From contig NZ_WPIN01000014.1 in the NCBI RefSeq assembly GCF_009754945.1, positions 160,683 through 224,682 on the forward strand: a stretch of 64,000 bases of DNA, given 5' to 3'. Position numbers and translations under genes: made by a program. This document shows positions 29,701-37,761 of this stretch, one piece after another (within the stretch, counting starts at the first letter, position 1; each line of letters begins with the position of its first letter). This DNA is from Spirosoma arboris (GTDB lineage: Bacteria; Bacteroidota; Bacteroidia; Cytophagales; Spirosomataceae). Below the pieces are notes generated by a model. The model did not search any database and was not told the origin of the DNA. It saw nothing but the letters and a program-made list of their open reading frames with translations.

Positions 29701-31293
29701 TGGGTTGGTTACCTGTGCAAATAACTGCTTGAAGTAGTGGCTCATGTGCTGGCTCTGCTCTGAGAGTATAGCCAGGGGAATATCAATACCCATCGAACCG
29801 AGAGCTTCCTTACCGGTCTCAACCATCGGGGCCAGAATCATTCGAAGATCTTCCGATGTAAACCCAAACGCTTGTTGCATCCGTAGCAACTTCGCTGGTT
29901 CGTAAGGGCTATACGTCCGAATGGGTGATTCTAAATCCTGAATCCTGATTTTATTGTCGTCAAGCCATTGTTGATAAGGCTGGCGTGCGCAAATCTCGGC
30001 TTTGATCTCTTCGTCTGATACAATGCGACCCTGTTCCATATCAACCAGGAACATCTTACCAGGTTGCAAACGACCTTTCGAAACTACCGTAGCTGGGTCA
30101 ATGTCCAGGACACCAACTTCCGACGCCATAATAACGATGTCGTCAGTTGTCACCCAGAAACGGGACGGACGCAGACCATTACGGTCGAGTGTAGCGCCCA
30201 CGATGCTGCCATCTGTAAACGAAATAGACGCCGGGCCATCCCAAGGCTCGATCAGAGCCGCGTGAAATTCGTAAAACGCTTTCCGAACGGGGTCCATGTG
30301 TTGATTACCATCCCAGGCTTCTGGAACGAGCATCATCATCACATGGGGCAATGACCGGCCACTCATGACGAGCAACTCAATGGCATTGTCGAGATTGGCG
30401 GAGTCGGATTGCTTAGGATCACAGATGGGCAATAGCATGTCCATCTCATCCTTGGTAAATTTGGATGATTCGAGCAGACCTTCAGCGGCTTTGATCCAGT
30501 TCACATTGCCGCGTACGGTGTTGATTTCACCATTGTGGGCAATGTATCGGAAGGGCTGAGCCAGCTTCCACGATGGAAAGGTGTTGGTCGAGAAACGGGA
30601 ATGGACAACACCCAGGGCAGAAACAACTTCATCGTTCTGCAAATCGGGGAAATACGGCTCCAGCTGTAACGTTGTGAGCTGACCCTTATACGTAATTGTC
30701 CGACAGGAGAGTGACGAGAAGTAGAAGTGGTCAACACCCGCAATCGTCTCGTTAATAATACGAGTACTGTAGTTGCGCAGAATGTATAGTTTTCGCTCAA
30801 AATCTTCCGCATTGGTAACATCGACAGGGCGTTTAATAAACACCTGTTCCATTTGCGGTTCCGCTGAACGCGATCCGTTACCAAGATCACTATTATTGAC
30901 CGGCACAACCCGATAACAAAGGAGTTCTAGTCCCAGGCGTTTCATTTTCCGGTTCAGGACGGCACGACACTCTTCGCGCAGCCACACATCTTTCGGGAAA
31001 TATACCATCCCAACGCCGTATTCGAACGCAGGGGGCAAATGAACACCCAGCTTACGGGTTTCGTCCACGAAAAACTCGTGCGGAATCTGGATGAGTAACC
31101 CCGCGCCATCGCCGGAGTTGGGTTCAGATCCAACAGCTCCCCGGTGTTCCATACGCCGAAGCATCTGGAGGGCATCCGATACAATCTGGTGAGACTTTCG
31201 ACCTTTAATATGGGCCACAAAGCCAATACCGCAATTGTCGTGTTCAAACTCGGGGCGGTAGAGTCCCGCCAATTGGTCAACCTGATCAGACAT
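26716..31293 (-). CDS. gltB: Glutamate synthase large (alpha) subunit
   Basis: 1525 residues from ATG 31293, chosen because the propeptide then places the nucleophile at C21 (HDNCGIGFVAHI), matching the short cleaved leader of GltB; a 24-residue upstream extension of the frame has no conservation. In order: class-II glutaminase domain, central domain, FMN/2-oxoglutarate domain (ISPPPHHDIYSIEDLAQLI), a 3Fe-4S motif (CIMMRKCHLNTCPVGVATQ), and a C-terminal GXGXG beta-helix (GTAGQSFGAF). Glutamine is hydrolysed at the N-terminus and ammonia channelled to the synthase site. It forms an operon with gltD. Confidence 0.97.
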   Translation of the reverse strand: MSDQVDQLAGLYRPEFEHDNCGIGFVAHIKGRKSHQIVSDALQMLRRMEHRGAVGSEPNSGDGAGLLIQIPHEFFVDETRKLGVHLPPAFEYGVGMVYFPKDVWLREECRAVLNRKMKRLGLELLCYRVVPVNNSDLGNGSRSAEPQMEQVFIKRPVDVTNAEDFERKLYILRNYSTRIINETIAGVDHFYFSSLSCRTITYKGQLTTLQLEPYFPDLQNDEVVSALGVVHSRFSTNTFPSWKLAQPFRYIAHNGEINTVRGNVNWIKAAEGLLESSKFTKDEMDMLLPICDPKQSDSANLDNAIELLVMSGRSLPHVMMMLVPEAWDGNQHMDPVRKAFYEFHAALIEPWDGPASISFTDGSIVGATLDRNGLRPSRFWVTTDDIVIMASEVGVLDIDPATVVSKGRLQPGKMFLVDMEQGRIVSDEEIKAEICARQPYQQWLDDNKIRIQDLESPIRTYSPYEPAKLLRMQQAFGFTSEDLRMILAPMVETGKEALGSMGIDIPLAILSEQSQHMSHYFKQLFAQVTNPPIDSIRERSIMSLISFVGATYNLLSESPVHCRQVELDQPVLTTKEFDKLRFIDKPNFQAKTINCLFTADGEGRSLERALDRICRYAEDAIQDGYSILVLSDRAIDSSHAPIPSLLATSAIHHYLIRQGLRGKVGLVVEAGDVWETHHVATLIGYGASGVNPYMAFETIANMKAKGLLAVDYDLDKLFKNYVKAVNGELLKIFSKMGISTLQSYQGAMIFECLGLNQDVVSRYFTGTVSRIGGMGLDEIAKEILVRHAVAFPDMSVSISRLEVGGIYQWKQRGEKHIFNPDTIHLLQQSTKKNDYSLFKKYSKLIDDQTQKAITLRGLLKFKKGASVPLDEVEPIEAIFKRFATGAMSFGSISWEAHTTLAIAMNRIGGKSNSGEGGEDELRYTPLENGDSMNSSIKQVASGRFGVTSYYLTNARELQIKMAQGAKPGEGGQLPGFKVDDWIGRTRHSTPGVGLISPPPHHDIYSIEDLAQLISDLKNANRAARISVKLVSEAGVGTIATGVAKAHADHILISGHDGGTGASPLSSIRHAGLPWELGLAEAHQTLVKNKLRGRVTVQADGQMRTGRDLAIAALLGAEEFGVATAALVATGCIMMRKCHLNTCPVGVATQNKELRALFTGKPEHVVNMFTFLAMELREIMAELGFRTINEMVGQAQMLELRENLAHWKYKKINLDALIYKEPTNLDVALYKQEEQNHHLDEVLDRKLIELAQPALDGATESVYGEFTVQNIDRSIGTMLSNEISKVYGGPGLPDSTIHVKLRGTAGQSFGAFSTSGIKLELEGDANDYFGKGLCGAQLIVYPDRTAQFKPDENSIVGNVSFYGATSGEAFIRGMAGERFCVRNSGAKVVVEGVGDHGLEYMTGGLVVILGQTGKNFAAGMSGGVAYVYDQDGTFASKVNPEMVSLEGLTEEDQGIIREYIEKHFQYTTSNVALALIQDWDNQLGKFVKVMPSDFRQALAGRGISLADQIRDKNIVYQDITVDVTQG

Positions 31294-31561
31294 GGTCGTA
31301 ACAGTGTTGGATAAGGCCGTTATTTTCGATATTCTGATTAACAGAATGGTAAAAAATAAGGGCAATTATTAAGAAAATCTAAATTAACAACTAGCCCGGC
31401 GATAATTAAATCCGGAGATGGTAGTCGGGCTGAAGGGCGTTTGTGACAAAGTCATGCAATATACTACCAAAAAAATTTGGCAAAAACAGCTTTTCCCGGA
31501 ATATACTAGTAAACGGCACTAATTGTAAATTCGATTATAAATGTTCTTGAAAAATGCCAAT
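31294..31561. other. gltB upstream region
   Basis: AT-rich leader/promoter region. One 6-bp dyad (AGCCCG 31393-31398 with CGGGCT 31426-31431) encloses a 27-nt segment. No known riboswitch is recognised and no clear TAnnTTTG box was found. Nothing else is visible. Confidence 0.4.
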
Positions 31562-31678
31562 TCAACAACCCCAGCCAGATAGATCAACCTGTAAAGTAGC
31601 TCCTTCTGTAGTTGAAATTGCACGAAAATACGAATCCTGATTGAGTACTTCCCGTAAAGAGTAATCAACCAAGGCCAC
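31562..31678 (-). pseudogene. Short frame, possible remnant of a DUF2442-like gene
   Basis: 38 codons from GTG 31678 (sharing one base with the amidohydrolase stop) to TGA at 31562-31564. The sequence VDYSLREVLNQDSYFRAI followed by a beta-like STTEGATLQVDL is reminiscent of the C-terminal half of DUF2442-type proteins, but it is much shorter than the 75-90 residues expected and lacks the WPNG-like motif. Upstream the frame runs open into the amidohydrolase gene. Either a truncated remnant or a small coupled peptide; weakly supported. Confidence 0.3.
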
Positions 31679-32964
31679 TACTTTTCGTGTTTTATGGGCT
31701 TTCCACCAATCATTACAAACTTAACCCGCTGTAATTCAGTGATGTCAATTAATGGATCTCCTTTTACAGCGATAAGGTCAGCTAGTTTGCCCACTTCTAC
31801 TGTACCCAAGTCCTTTTCTTTACCCATCATTTCGGCATTCACTTTGGTGCCTGCCAGTATGGCTTGCATAGGTGTCATGCCTAGTTTGACCAGTTCAGCA
31901 AATTCACGGGCAGGAAAAGTAGGTGGGAAACCCACATTATCAGTTCCTAAGGCTATTTTGACGCCTTTTTGAATCGCTAACGAAAGCATTCGATTCTTCA
32001 CATTCTCAGCTTGATCGTGCTTTCCTAACTGAACAGCTTTGACGAGTGCCTTACTGTTAAAGTATTTTTCCTGAAAGAATAAACCTACTGCCAATGTAGG
32101 TACCAAGTATGTCCCATGCTGTAGCATAAGGTTAATGCCTTCCTCATCCAGATACGAACCATGCTCCACAGAACGAACGCCAGCTTTAATCGCCATTTTT
32201 ATGCCCTCTGTAGCATGAGCATGGGCCATAACGGGCTTGTGCCGTCGGGCGGCTTCATCCATAACGGCTTTTAATTCTTCGTCACTGAAATGGACATCCT
32301 GAGGATTGTCGCCAACGGTCATAAAAGCGCCTGTCACTAATATTTTTATCCAGTCGCTGCCATGTTTGATTTCTTCCCGAACTGCTTTTCGCATCTCTTC
32401 GGGGCCATTGGCAACCAGACCATCGGCAATAATAGGCTGTTCATACGACAGAAAATTGATGTCTCCACCTCCGCCCGTCACCGATATATAATGGCCAGCT
32501 CCGAATATGTGCGGACCAACGAATAATCCTTTGTTAATCGCGTTCCGAATATCAAACTGGGCATAGGCTACATCAGCATCTCCAGCAATGCGCAGGGTGG
32601 TCCATCCTGCATATAATAGGTCTTGCATGTTTTTTAGACCTTCCAGTGCCTTCTGGGCAGATGATCGACGTAAATGGTCAACCTGATAATCATCTTTGTC
32701 AATAAAAGGATGGACGTGGGCATCAATCAGGCCGGGGAGTACCGTATACTCGCCGAGATCAGTAATGGGAACTCCTTTGGGGATATTATTCTTACCGCCT
32801 ATTGCGATAATTCGGTCAGCTTCAATAATGATGGCTGCGTTTTGAATGACTTTTCCCGTGCCGTCAATTAATTGTTTACAGACAATGGCGGTTTTCTGCG
32901 CACGAAGCCCTGTACTTGCCAAACCCACTATTATAACCCCTAACCAGTAGTGTTTAAATCGCAT
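31678..32964 (-). CDS. Exported amidohydrolase family metal-dependent hydrolase
   Basis: 428 residues from ATG 32964, which begins a good signal peptide (MRFKHYWLGVIIVGL..LRAQ). The open frame continues to 33132, but that part reads through the tRNA-Lys gene and is rejected. Metal-binding HVH is in PGLIDAHVHPF, the later histidines in VMAHAHATEG and VRSVEHGSYLD, and the catalytic Asp in IALGTDNVG. This is the imidazolonepropionase/prolidase-like amidohydrolase type common in Bacteroidota. Probable substrates are cyclic amides or Xaa-Pro-like peptides; none can be assigned. Confidence 0.92.
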   Translation of the reverse strand: MRFKHYWLGVIIVGLASTGLRAQKTAIVCKQLIDGTGKVIQNAAIIIEADRIIAIGGKNNIPKGVPITDLGEYTVLPGLIDAHVHPFIDKDDYQVDHLRRSSAQKALEGLKNMQDLLYAGWTTLRIAGDADVAYAQFDIRNAINKGLFVGPHIFGAGHYISVTGGGGDINFLSYEQPIIADGLVANGPEEMRKAVREEIKHGSDWIKILVTGAFMTVGDNPQDVHFSDEELKAVMDEAARRHKPVMAHAHATEGIKMAIKAGVRSVEHGSYLDEEGINLMLQHGTYLVPTLAVGLFFQEKYFNSKALVKAVQLGKHDQAENVKNRMLSLAIQKGVKIALGTDNVGFPPTFPAREFAELVKLGMTPMQAILAGTKVNAEMMGKEKDLGTVEVGKLADLIAVKGDPLIDITELQRVKFVMIGGKPIKHEK

Positions 32965-33018
32965 AAGCAGATTTCGTGAAAATTGGATTTCTAGGGTTGT
33001 TGAGTAAAGGCTATTGCT

Positions 33019-33026
33019 CAAACATA
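33019..33026 (-). promoter_or_regulatory. Candidate -7 box for the amidohydrolase gene
   Basis: TATGTTTG on the minus strand matches the Bacteroidota -7 consensus TAnnTTTG and lies 55 nt before the ATG at 32964. A well-spaced TTTG -33 box is not evident (a TTG lies 28 nt upstream), so this is tentative. It supports the shorter start. Confidence 0.35.
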
Positions 33027-33062
33027 GCGAAAAACAGGCAGGGAACCTATCGTACAACACAT

Positions 33063-33089
33063 AAAAAAAGCCGCTCAGTTGAGCGGCTT
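33063..33089 (-). terminator. Terminator of the tRNA-Lys gene
   Basis: The 10-bp stem AAGCCGCTCA / TGAGCGGCTT (33068-33077, 33080-33089) is followed on the minus strand by a U-tract (33063-33067). It lies 11 nt downstream of the tRNA 3' end. Confidence 0.8.
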
Positions 33090-33100
33090 GGCGGTTTTTG

Positions 33101-33173
33101 TGATTCGGCTGGGATTCGAACCCAGGACCCATACATTAAAAGTGTATTGCTCTACCAGCTGAGCTACCAAATC
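33101..33173 (-). tRNA. tRNA-Lys (anticodon TTT)
   Basis: A 73-nt cloverleaf on the minus strand. The acceptor stem GATTTGG pairs with CCGAATC (one G-U), discriminator A; D-arm AGCTCAGCTGGTAGAGC; anticodon loop CTTTTAA with anticodon TTT; T-arm with GGTTCGAATCC. CCA is not encoded. A terminator follows. Confidence 0.97.
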
Positions 33174-33247
33174 ATTTCCCTTTCGGCAAACGGGTCGTTC
33201 GTCGTTTGGGAATGCAAAAGTAGAGGTTTGTTTTTGTAAACGCAATA

Positions 33248-34111
33248 CTAAGCGCGAAAAAATTTTAATTGTTGGGTGAGTTTTACCGCTTCGACAGCTT
33301 CTCGAACATCATGAACACGTAGAATCGATGCGCCTTTTAGTAGAGCTGCTGTGTTTAAAACAGTAGTACCATTTAGTGCTTCATCGGCTCTGATGTTCAG
33401 AGTTTTCCAGATGGTTGTTTTCCGGGATAGACCGACTAGAATAGGTTCGTCGAATAGCTGAAAAGCATCCAGTTTATCGAGTAACTCAAAATTTTGCGTT
33501 GGTGTCTTCGCAAAGCCAAATCCGGGGTCTAAAATAATGTCTTTAGCACCCAATGAACGTAATTCAGCCAGGCGAATAGCTAGTTCGTCGATTATTTCCG
33601 TGACGACATTGTGATAGGTTGCCAATGACTGCATCGTTTGCGGAGTGCCTCGCATATGCATCAATATATAGGGGACTCCCAACATAGCTACTGTTTCGAA
33701 CATAGCCGGGTCGAGGGTACCGCCAGCTACATCATTGACGATTGATGCTCCTGATTTTACTGCCTGCCGTGCTACCGATGCCCGAAAGGTATCGATTGAG
33801 ATCAGCGCATCGGGAAAATTCGCTAGAATTGCTTCTATAATAGGCAGCACCCGGTCGGCTTCTTCGGTGGGACTAACGGCAGCTGCACCCGGGCGAGTGG
33901 AGTACCCACCAATATCTAAAAAGGTAGCGCCATCGTCGAGCATTTGCTGGGCTACCTCAACGGCAACTGTAGTCGCCGTTTTGTTGGGCGTAACCCGACT
34001 GCCGGCAAAGAACGAATCGGGGGTTGCATTCAGGATGCCCATCACTGCTGGCTGGGTCAAATCAACCAGCCGCCCCCGGCAGTTCAGCGTTTTTTTTGTA
34101 ACTTTCGGCAT
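33248..34111 (-). CDS. folP: Dihydropteroate synthase
   Basis: 287 residues from ATG 34111 (MPKVTKKTLNCRGR); an upstream in-frame ATG at 34159 lies inside the hairpin/repeat element and adds an unconserved 16 residues. Pterin- and pABA-binding motifs are GILNATPDSFF, DIGGYSTRPGA, SIDTFRASVARQAV, IVNDVAGG and LDPGFGFAKT. It condenses 6-hydroxymethyl-dihydropterin diphosphate with p-aminobenzoate in folate synthesis. It is divergent from the DUF1599 gene with only 86 nt between start codons. Confidence 0.96.
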   Translation of the reverse strand: MPKVTKKTLNCRGRLVDLTQPAVMGILNATPDSFFAGSRVTPNKTATTVAVEVAQQMLDDGATFLDIGGYSTRPGAAAVSPTEEADRVLPIIEAILANFPDALISIDTFRASVARQAVKSGASIVNDVAGGTLDPAMFETVAMLGVPYILMHMRGTPQTMQSLATYHNVVTEIIDELAIRLAELRSLGAKDIILDPGFGFAKTPTQNFELLDKLDAFQLFDEPILVGLSRKTTIWKTLNIRADEALNGTTVLNTAALLKGASILRVHDVREAVEAVKLTQQLKFFRA

Positions 34112-34121
34112 CAAAGTAGTC

Positions 34122-34197
34122 GTAAGTCTGTAAGTCGTAAGTGGTAAGTGCTTACGCAAGTTTTTACTTGCGACCTACAACATAGCACTTACAACTT
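34122..34197. repeat. GTAAGTS tandem repeats and hairpin between divergent folP and DUF1599
   Basis: Four GTAAGTC/GTAAGTG heptamers occur at 34122-34150 (with one spacer base), followed by a hairpin CGCAAGT-TTTT-ACTTGCG (34155-34172). An outer 12-nt pair AAGTGGTAAGTG / CACTTACAACTT (34139-34150, 34186-34197, one mismatch) encloses the hairpin. The element occupies nearly the whole divergent intergenic space, so the promoters and any operator must lie within it. Confidence 0.75.
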
Positions 34198-34734
34198 GTG
34201 AATACAGAATCCGAATATCGGCAGGTTATCCAACGCTGCAAAGACCTGTTCCTGAAAAAAAATAAAGATTACGGCACAGCCTGGCGTATTCTACGGCTGT
34301 CCAGCATCACCGATCAGATTTTTATTAAAGCACAACGCATCCGAACCTTGCAGGAAACGGGCGTAAGTCGCGTAGGAGAGGGTATCGAACCGGAATTTGT
34401 GGGTATCATTAATTACTGTGTGATGGCTCTGATTCAGATGCAGTTAGCGCATGACAAACGGACAGATATCCCAACCGACGAACTTGAACAACTCTACGAT
34501 GGACAGATTGGCCAGGTTATTGAGTTATTGTTTGCCAAGAACCATGATTATGGCGAAGCCTGGCGTGATATGCGCGTTAGTTCAATGACCGATATTATTT
34601 TAATGAAACTGCTACGAACGAAGCAAATTGAAGACAATCGAGGGGCTACTCTGGTGTCTGAAGGTGTAGAGGCTAATTATATGGATATGATTAACTACGC
34701 CGTTTTCTGCTTGATAAAATTAACAATTAAGTAG
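34198..34734 (+). CDS. DUF1599 domain protein (two tandem copies)
   Basis: 178 residues from GTG 34198; no ATG is available near. Two homologous halves are visible: KNKDYGTAWRILRLSSITDQIF with EGIEPEFVGIINYCVMALIQ, and KNHDYGEAWRDMRVSSMTDIIL with EGVEANYMDMINYAVFCLIK. This tandem is the DUF1599 family, linked by others to nucleotide modification domains but without a proven activity. In Bacteroidota it commonly lies between folP and a DoxX/BT_3928 gene, as here. Confidence 0.93.
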   Translation: MNTESEYRQVIQRCKDLFLKKNKDYGTAWRILRLSSITDQIFIKAQRIRTLQETGVSRVGEGIEPEFVGIINYCVMALIQMQLAHDKRTDIPTDELEQLYDGQIGQVIELLFAKNHDYGEAWRDMRVSSMTDIILMKLLRTKQIEDNRGATLVSEGVEANYMDMINYAVFCLIKLTIK

Positions 34735-34738
34735 ACGG

Positions 34739-34795
34739 ATTATAGGGTTAACAGGATGCTCACCAAGAATAAAATCATCTTAACCCGATAACCCT
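34739..34795 (+). repeat. Imperfect hairpin between DUF1599 and DoxX genes
   Basis: TTATAGGGTTAACAGGATG near 34749 pairs imperfectly with CATCTTAACCCGATAACCC (about 34777-34795). It begins a few bases after the DUF1599 stop and ends about 11 nt before the next ATG. Confidence 0.55.
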
Positions 34796-34806
34796 TTCAA
34801 GAAAAT

Positions 34807-35949
34807 ATGAACCCAACTACATCGCAGACTAAAGTCAAAACCGGCACGCCACCCATGCTGATTGCCGCCCGTATTGCCCGTATTCTAGTCGGGATTGTTT
34901 TTATTTTTTCGGGCCTGATTAAGCTCAACGATCCTGTTGGTACTCAGATTAAATTCGAAGAATATTTTGAAGTTTTCGCCCAGGATGTGCCATTCCTGCA
35001 TGATTTCTTCATGGCCCTGGTCCCATTCACGCTGATCATGTCTGTGTTATTCTGCGCAGCTGAGGTAATTCTTGGGGTGGCCCTGCTTGTTTCCTATAAG
35101 CCTAAAATTACGGTCTGGCTGCTGTTTTTTCTGATTACCTTTTTTACGTTCCTGACCTTCTATTCAGCCTATTTTGATCGTGTAACCGACTGTGGGTGTT
35201 TTGGAGATGCCATTAAGCTCAAGCCCTGGACGTCATTCACGAAAGACATTGTTCTGACGGTATTGATCCTGTTTATTATTGGTCACCGAAATCGGCTTCG
35301 ATCCCGTAATACAGGCTGGTTAGTGGGAATTACAGTTGCCCTGACCCTTGCGCTTGGTGTCTATGCCGTTCAGTTTCTGCCACCAATTGATATGCTTCCT
35401 TATGCCGTGGGTAAGAGCATTCCGGCACAGATGAAGCCTTCGGAACCGCTGCGGTATAAGTATGTGATGGAAAAAGATGGTAAGACGACAGAATTTGAAA
35501 CGTACCCTACAGACCAGAGCTACAAATTCAAAGAAATGACGCTGGTCAATGAAAAAGCCAAGCCTAAAATTACAGATTATCGGGTCTGGAATGACGAAGG
35601 TGATTTTACCCAGCAAACGTTTGAAGGCAACAAGCTCTTTATCATCATTAAGAATACGAAAGACATTGATGCTGGAAGTCTGCCCGCTGTTCGTGCCCTG
35701 ATCGAAGGCTTACAGGGAAGCAATATATCGCCTTACATTCTGACTTCGACCAGTGACGATGAGATCAAAGCGTTCCGAAAGGAATATCAGTTAGAGAACG
35801 TACCCTATTACAAAGCCGACGCTACCGTTCTAAAAACCATCATGCGCTCTAATCCTGGTACCTGGCTGATGAGTAATGGCGTGGTGCGTGGCAAGTGGCA
35901 TTATAATTCAACGCCGGATGCGGCTAAGGTGAAGGATTTAGTGAAGTAG
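34807..35949 (+). CDS. BT_3928-type membrane protein: DoxX domain plus thioredoxin-like domain
   Basis: 380 residues. The N-terminal part (IARILVGIVFIFSGLIKLND; then ALVPFTLIMSVLFCAAEVIL) is a four-helix DoxX/MauE-type domain with a CGCFGD motif (TDCGCFGDAIKLKPW), then a fifth helix. The C-terminal about 180 residues look like a periplasmic thioredoxin-fold domain (YILTSTSDDEIKAFRKEY) ending in NPGTWLMSNGVVRGKWHYN. Members are presumed redox or quinone-linked membrane proteins; function unproven. The final five codons fall inside a perfect 32-bp inverted repeat shared with the aroK leader. Confidence 0.9.
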   Translation: MNPTTSQTKVKTGTPPMLIAARIARILVGIVFIFSGLIKLNDPVGTQIKFEEYFEVFAQDVPFLHDFFMALVPFTLIMSVLFCAAEVILGVALLVSYKPKITVWLLFFLITFFTFLTFYSAYFDRVTDCGCFGDAIKLKPWTSFTKDIVLTVLILFIIGHRNRLRSRNTGWLVGITVALTLALGVYAVQFLPPIDMLPYAVGKSIPAQMKPSEPLRYKYVMEKDGKTTEFETYPTDQSYKFKEMTLVNEKAKPKITDYRVWNDEGDFTQQTFEGNKLFIIIKNTKDIDAGSLPAVRALIEGLQGSNISPYILTSTSDDEIKAFRKEYQLENVPYYKADATVLKTIMRSNPGTWLMSNGVVRGKWHYNSTPDAAKVKDLVK

Positions 35950-36033
35950 GTGTACTGAGTGCAGTCTGTGAAATGAGTGTGAGAAATCACTACTCTCACT
36001 AACTGCACTCAGTACACCTACTTCACTAAATCC
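35934..36033 (+). repeat. Perfect 32-bp inverted repeat spanning gene end and intergenic gap
   Basis: Arms 35934-35965 and 36002-36033 are perfect reverse complements. The left arm holds the codons DLVK-stop of the DoxX gene, so the right arm is an inverted copy of that gene end. A smaller inner stem (GTGAGA/TCTCAC) lies in the loop. It ends 7 nt before the shikimate kinase ATG. Confidence 0.9.
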
Positions 36034-36040
36034 ACTAATC

Positions 36041-36547
36041 ATGAAAAATATCTTTCTTATCGGCATGCCCTCATCGGGCAAGAGTACGTTGGGTAAACGT
36101 ATCGCTGATGTATTACATTATCGGTTTGTCGATACTGACAAAATCATTGTTCGGGAGGAAGGGCGCTCCATTCCTGAAATTTTTGCCCAGTCGGGAGAAG
36201 CCTATTTTCGGGAAGCTGAACGACGGGTACTGCGAACCATACGGCCTGGCGATAGTCTGGTGGTTTCGACAGGCGGAGGAATGCCCTGCTTTCACGATAA
36301 TATGGCCTATATTAAAGCTACCGGTGTATCCGTATTTTTGGATGTACCTATTGAGGTGCTCGTTCGCCGAATTCTGGCCCATGCCCATGAGGACCGTCCC
36401 CTTAACAAGGCCAATGACCCCGAATTAGCCTCTACCTTACAAAAGCGTTACGAAACTCGCTTTCCAATTTATTCCCAGGCCACCATCATTGTTCCGGGTG
36501 AAACAACTGAGGACGAAGTACTGCAAAGGATAGGAGAGTGGTTGTAA
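36041..36547 (+). CDS. aroK: Shikimate kinase
   Basis: 168 residues. P-loop GMPSSGKSTLG, shikimate-binding FVDTDK, the GGG motif in VVSTGGGMPC and a lid with RPLNKANDPELA are all present. It phosphorylates shikimate at O3 in aromatic amino-acid and folate precursor (chorismate) synthesis; its proximity to folP is compatible with that theme. Confidence 0.95.
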   Translation: MKNIFLIGMPSSGKSTLGKRIADVLHYRFVDTDKIIVREEGRSIPEIFAQSGEAYFREAERRVLRTIRPGDSLVVSTGGGMPCFHDNMAYIKATGVSVFLDVPIEVLVRRILAHAHEDRPLNKANDPELASTLQKRYETRFPIYSQATIIVPGETTEDEVLQRIGEWL

Positions 36548-36602
36548 ATAAATAAGCAGTTCGTTAATCGACTTTCCTCATTAGATACAGCGATGAGGTG
36601 AC

Positions 36603-36636
36603 AACAGTCCACTGGTAATCAGTGGACTGTTTTTGT
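36603..36636 (+). terminator. Terminator after aroK
   Basis: A perfect 12-bp stem AACAGTCCACTG / CAGTGGACTGTT with loop GTAAT (36603-36631) is followed by TTTG. Confidence 0.85.
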
Positions 36637-36813
36637 ATAAATACTGTAATCGGCCAGCCATTATTCTAGTTAGTTACTTGTCAAAAAGTCTATATTTGAG
36701 GGTATAACCCATAAGCAGATTACCCGATGATAACTGCAAAAAAGCCACCGATGGCGGGTATTTATAGCGCGAATAGCTACAGTCCTAACCAGCTCCATTG
36801 CTAAAAACACAAC

Positions 36814-37680
36814 ATGAAAAATACTAAAAAGCTACTCCTTTTTCTTATGACGTTTTTGGTGATGCTGTCGGGTTTTGCCCAATCGACATTGCCCGTTGCT
36901 TCGGCTGGTACCACTGTATATGGTAGTAATATCAAAGTAGGGAAATACGCCAACATCCGGGGATTCAAGATGTATTACGAAGTCTATGGCGCTGGTAAAC
37001 CCATGCTCTTTATTCATGGTAACGGTGGTTCGATCAACAACTTCAAAAACCAGATTCCGTATTTCGCTAAAAACTACAAAGTGATTGCAGTTGATAGTCG
37101 GGCGCAGGGAAAATCAATTGATACCAGCGATTCGCTTACCTACGAAATGATGGCCGACGACTTTAACGCCCTGCTGAATCAGCTTCATCTGGATTCGTGC
37201 TACGTTGTTGGCTGGAGCGATGGGGGTATCAATGGATTGTTATTGGCGATGCGTCATCCCGAAAAAGTAAAGAAACTGGCTATTACCGGAGCCAACTTAT
37301 GGCCCGATACGACGGCCGTTGAACCGGGCCTTTTTCAGTGGATTGTATCGGCCAATGACAGTTTGGCGAAGGCATCGCAAACTCCGGCTACCAAAGCACA
37401 GAAGAAACTGCTCAATCTGATGGTATTCAATCCAAACATCTCGACGGCAGAATTGAAAAAAGTACACTGTCCTACGCTGGTAATCGGTGGTGATAATGAT
37501 GTGATTGTGCCGAAACACACGATGATCATTGCTGAGGGAATTCCGCAATCGTATCTGTGGATTTTACCCAATTCCGGGCATTCGACGCTCGTCCGTTACA
37601 AGGATATGTTCAATCAAGTGGTTGGCGATTTTTTCAAAATGCCATATCGAAAAATAAATGGAATGGCAAAACTTGACTAA
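36814..37680 (+). CDS. Exported alpha/beta hydrolase
   Basis: 288 residues with a signal peptide (KLLLFLMTFLVMLSGFAQ). Oxyanion-region HGNGGS, nucleophile elbow GWSDGG (Ser), later Asp in VIGGDNDVIVP and catalytic His in NSGHST complete an intact triad. The family includes esterases and chloroperoxidase-like enzymes; substrate unknown. It is the first of four consecutive exported hydrolases on this strand. A TATATTTG box at 36691-36698 may be its promoter, without a clear -33. Confidence 0.9.
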   Translation: MKNTKKLLLFLMTFLVMLSGFAQSTLPVASAGTTVYGSNIKVGKYANIRGFKMYYEVYGAGKPMLFIHGNGGSINNFKNQIPYFAKNYKVIAVDSRAQGKSIDTSDSLTYEMMADDFNALLNQLHLDSCYVVGWSDGGINGLLLAMRHPEKVKKLAITGANLWPDTTAVEPGLFQWIVSANDSLAKASQTPATKAQKKLLNLMVFNPNISTAELKKVHCPTLVIGGDNDVIVPKHTMIIAEGIPQSYLWILPNSGHSTLVRYKDMFNQVVGDFFKMPYRKINGMAKLD

Positions 37681-37761
37681 ACGAATGATTTGTGTAGTCT
37701 ATAATGCACTAATTCTTAGTAGATTGACTCATTAATCGCCAAAGTTCTCCTCAATTTTAAC

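Noticed and set aside
31294..31561. Riboswitch upstream of gltB
   Set aside because: Only a 6-bp dyad is visible, and no known riboswitch core was recognised.
32965..33132. N-terminal extension of the amidohydrolase frame
   Set aside because: It reads through the tRNA-Lys gene and its terminator; the internal ATG 32964 begins a clear signal peptide.
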